Shown here piece by piece: positions 7,101-7,106 of a stretch of DNA of 7,106 bases. The notes under the pieces were generated by a model. That model was given only the letters and a program-made list of their open reading frames with translations. It was not told where the DNA came from and made no database searches. Both the position numbers and the translations under genes were made by a program. Source of the DNA: Chloroflexi bacterium RBG_13_46_14 (GTDB lineage Bacteria; Chloroflexota; Dehalococcoidia; Dehalococcoidales; UBA2162); NCBI GenBank assembly GCA_001796415.1, contig MGML01000097.1, positions 1 to 7,106 of the forward strand, written 5' to 3'. Every line of letters begins with the position of its first letter. Within the stretch, counting starts at the first letter, position 1.

Positions 7101-7106
7101 GCATTT

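Overview
The window carries ordinary bacterial chromosomal DNA with a tightly packed four-gene run on the minus strand, flanked by two plus-strand genes. Genes abut or overlap by a few bases, starts are a mix of ATG and GTG with Shine-Dalgarno sites of the AGGA/GGAGG type, and base composition looks balanced by eye. The style of the UvrA, the COG2316-like HD protein and the paired monocarboxylate-type MFS carriers would fit an anaerobic or environmental lineage such as Chloroflexota (Dehalococcoidia) or a deep Firmicutes/Deltaproteobacteria-like genome. That placement is an impression from protein style, not a result.

Layout from left to right. Positions 1-639 (+) hold the 3' part of a gene whose reading frame is open to the window edge; the protein looks like a tandem dimeric alpha/beta-barrel (DUF1330/EthD-like) protein of unknown function. 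It converges on the minus-strand run, which reads right to left as uvrA (6536-3681), a first MFS transporter (3678-2413), a second, paralogous MFS transporter (2429-1194) and an HD-superfamily hydrolase (1197-646). The junctions are a 2-base gap, a 17-base overlap and a 4-base ATGA overlap, so the four genes are probably co-transcribed and partly translationally coupled. A good sigma-70-type promoter (TTGAGT, 17 bases, TACAAT) lies just before the uvrA start chosen here. Positions 6537-6712 form a divergent promoter region. On its right a small plus-strand gene (6713-7018) encodes a 101-residue protein with two CxxC pairs and an HNH-like His-x-x-x-Pro element, followed by a Rho-independent terminator (7048-7100).

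Functionally, UvrA is the damage sensor of nucleotide excision repair. The two MFS proteins are 12-helix inner-membrane carriers of the oxalate/formate or monocarboxylate type with unknown substrates. The HD protein is a predicted metal-dependent phosphohydrolase. No clear pathway links these to UvrA; the arrangement looks like read-through from uvrA into a small transport module. I see no mobile element, CRISPR array, tRNA, rRNA or riboswitch, and no convincing new multi-gene system. The most useful leads are the small HNH-like protein, the partial tandem-barrel protein at the left edge, and the start-site corrections.
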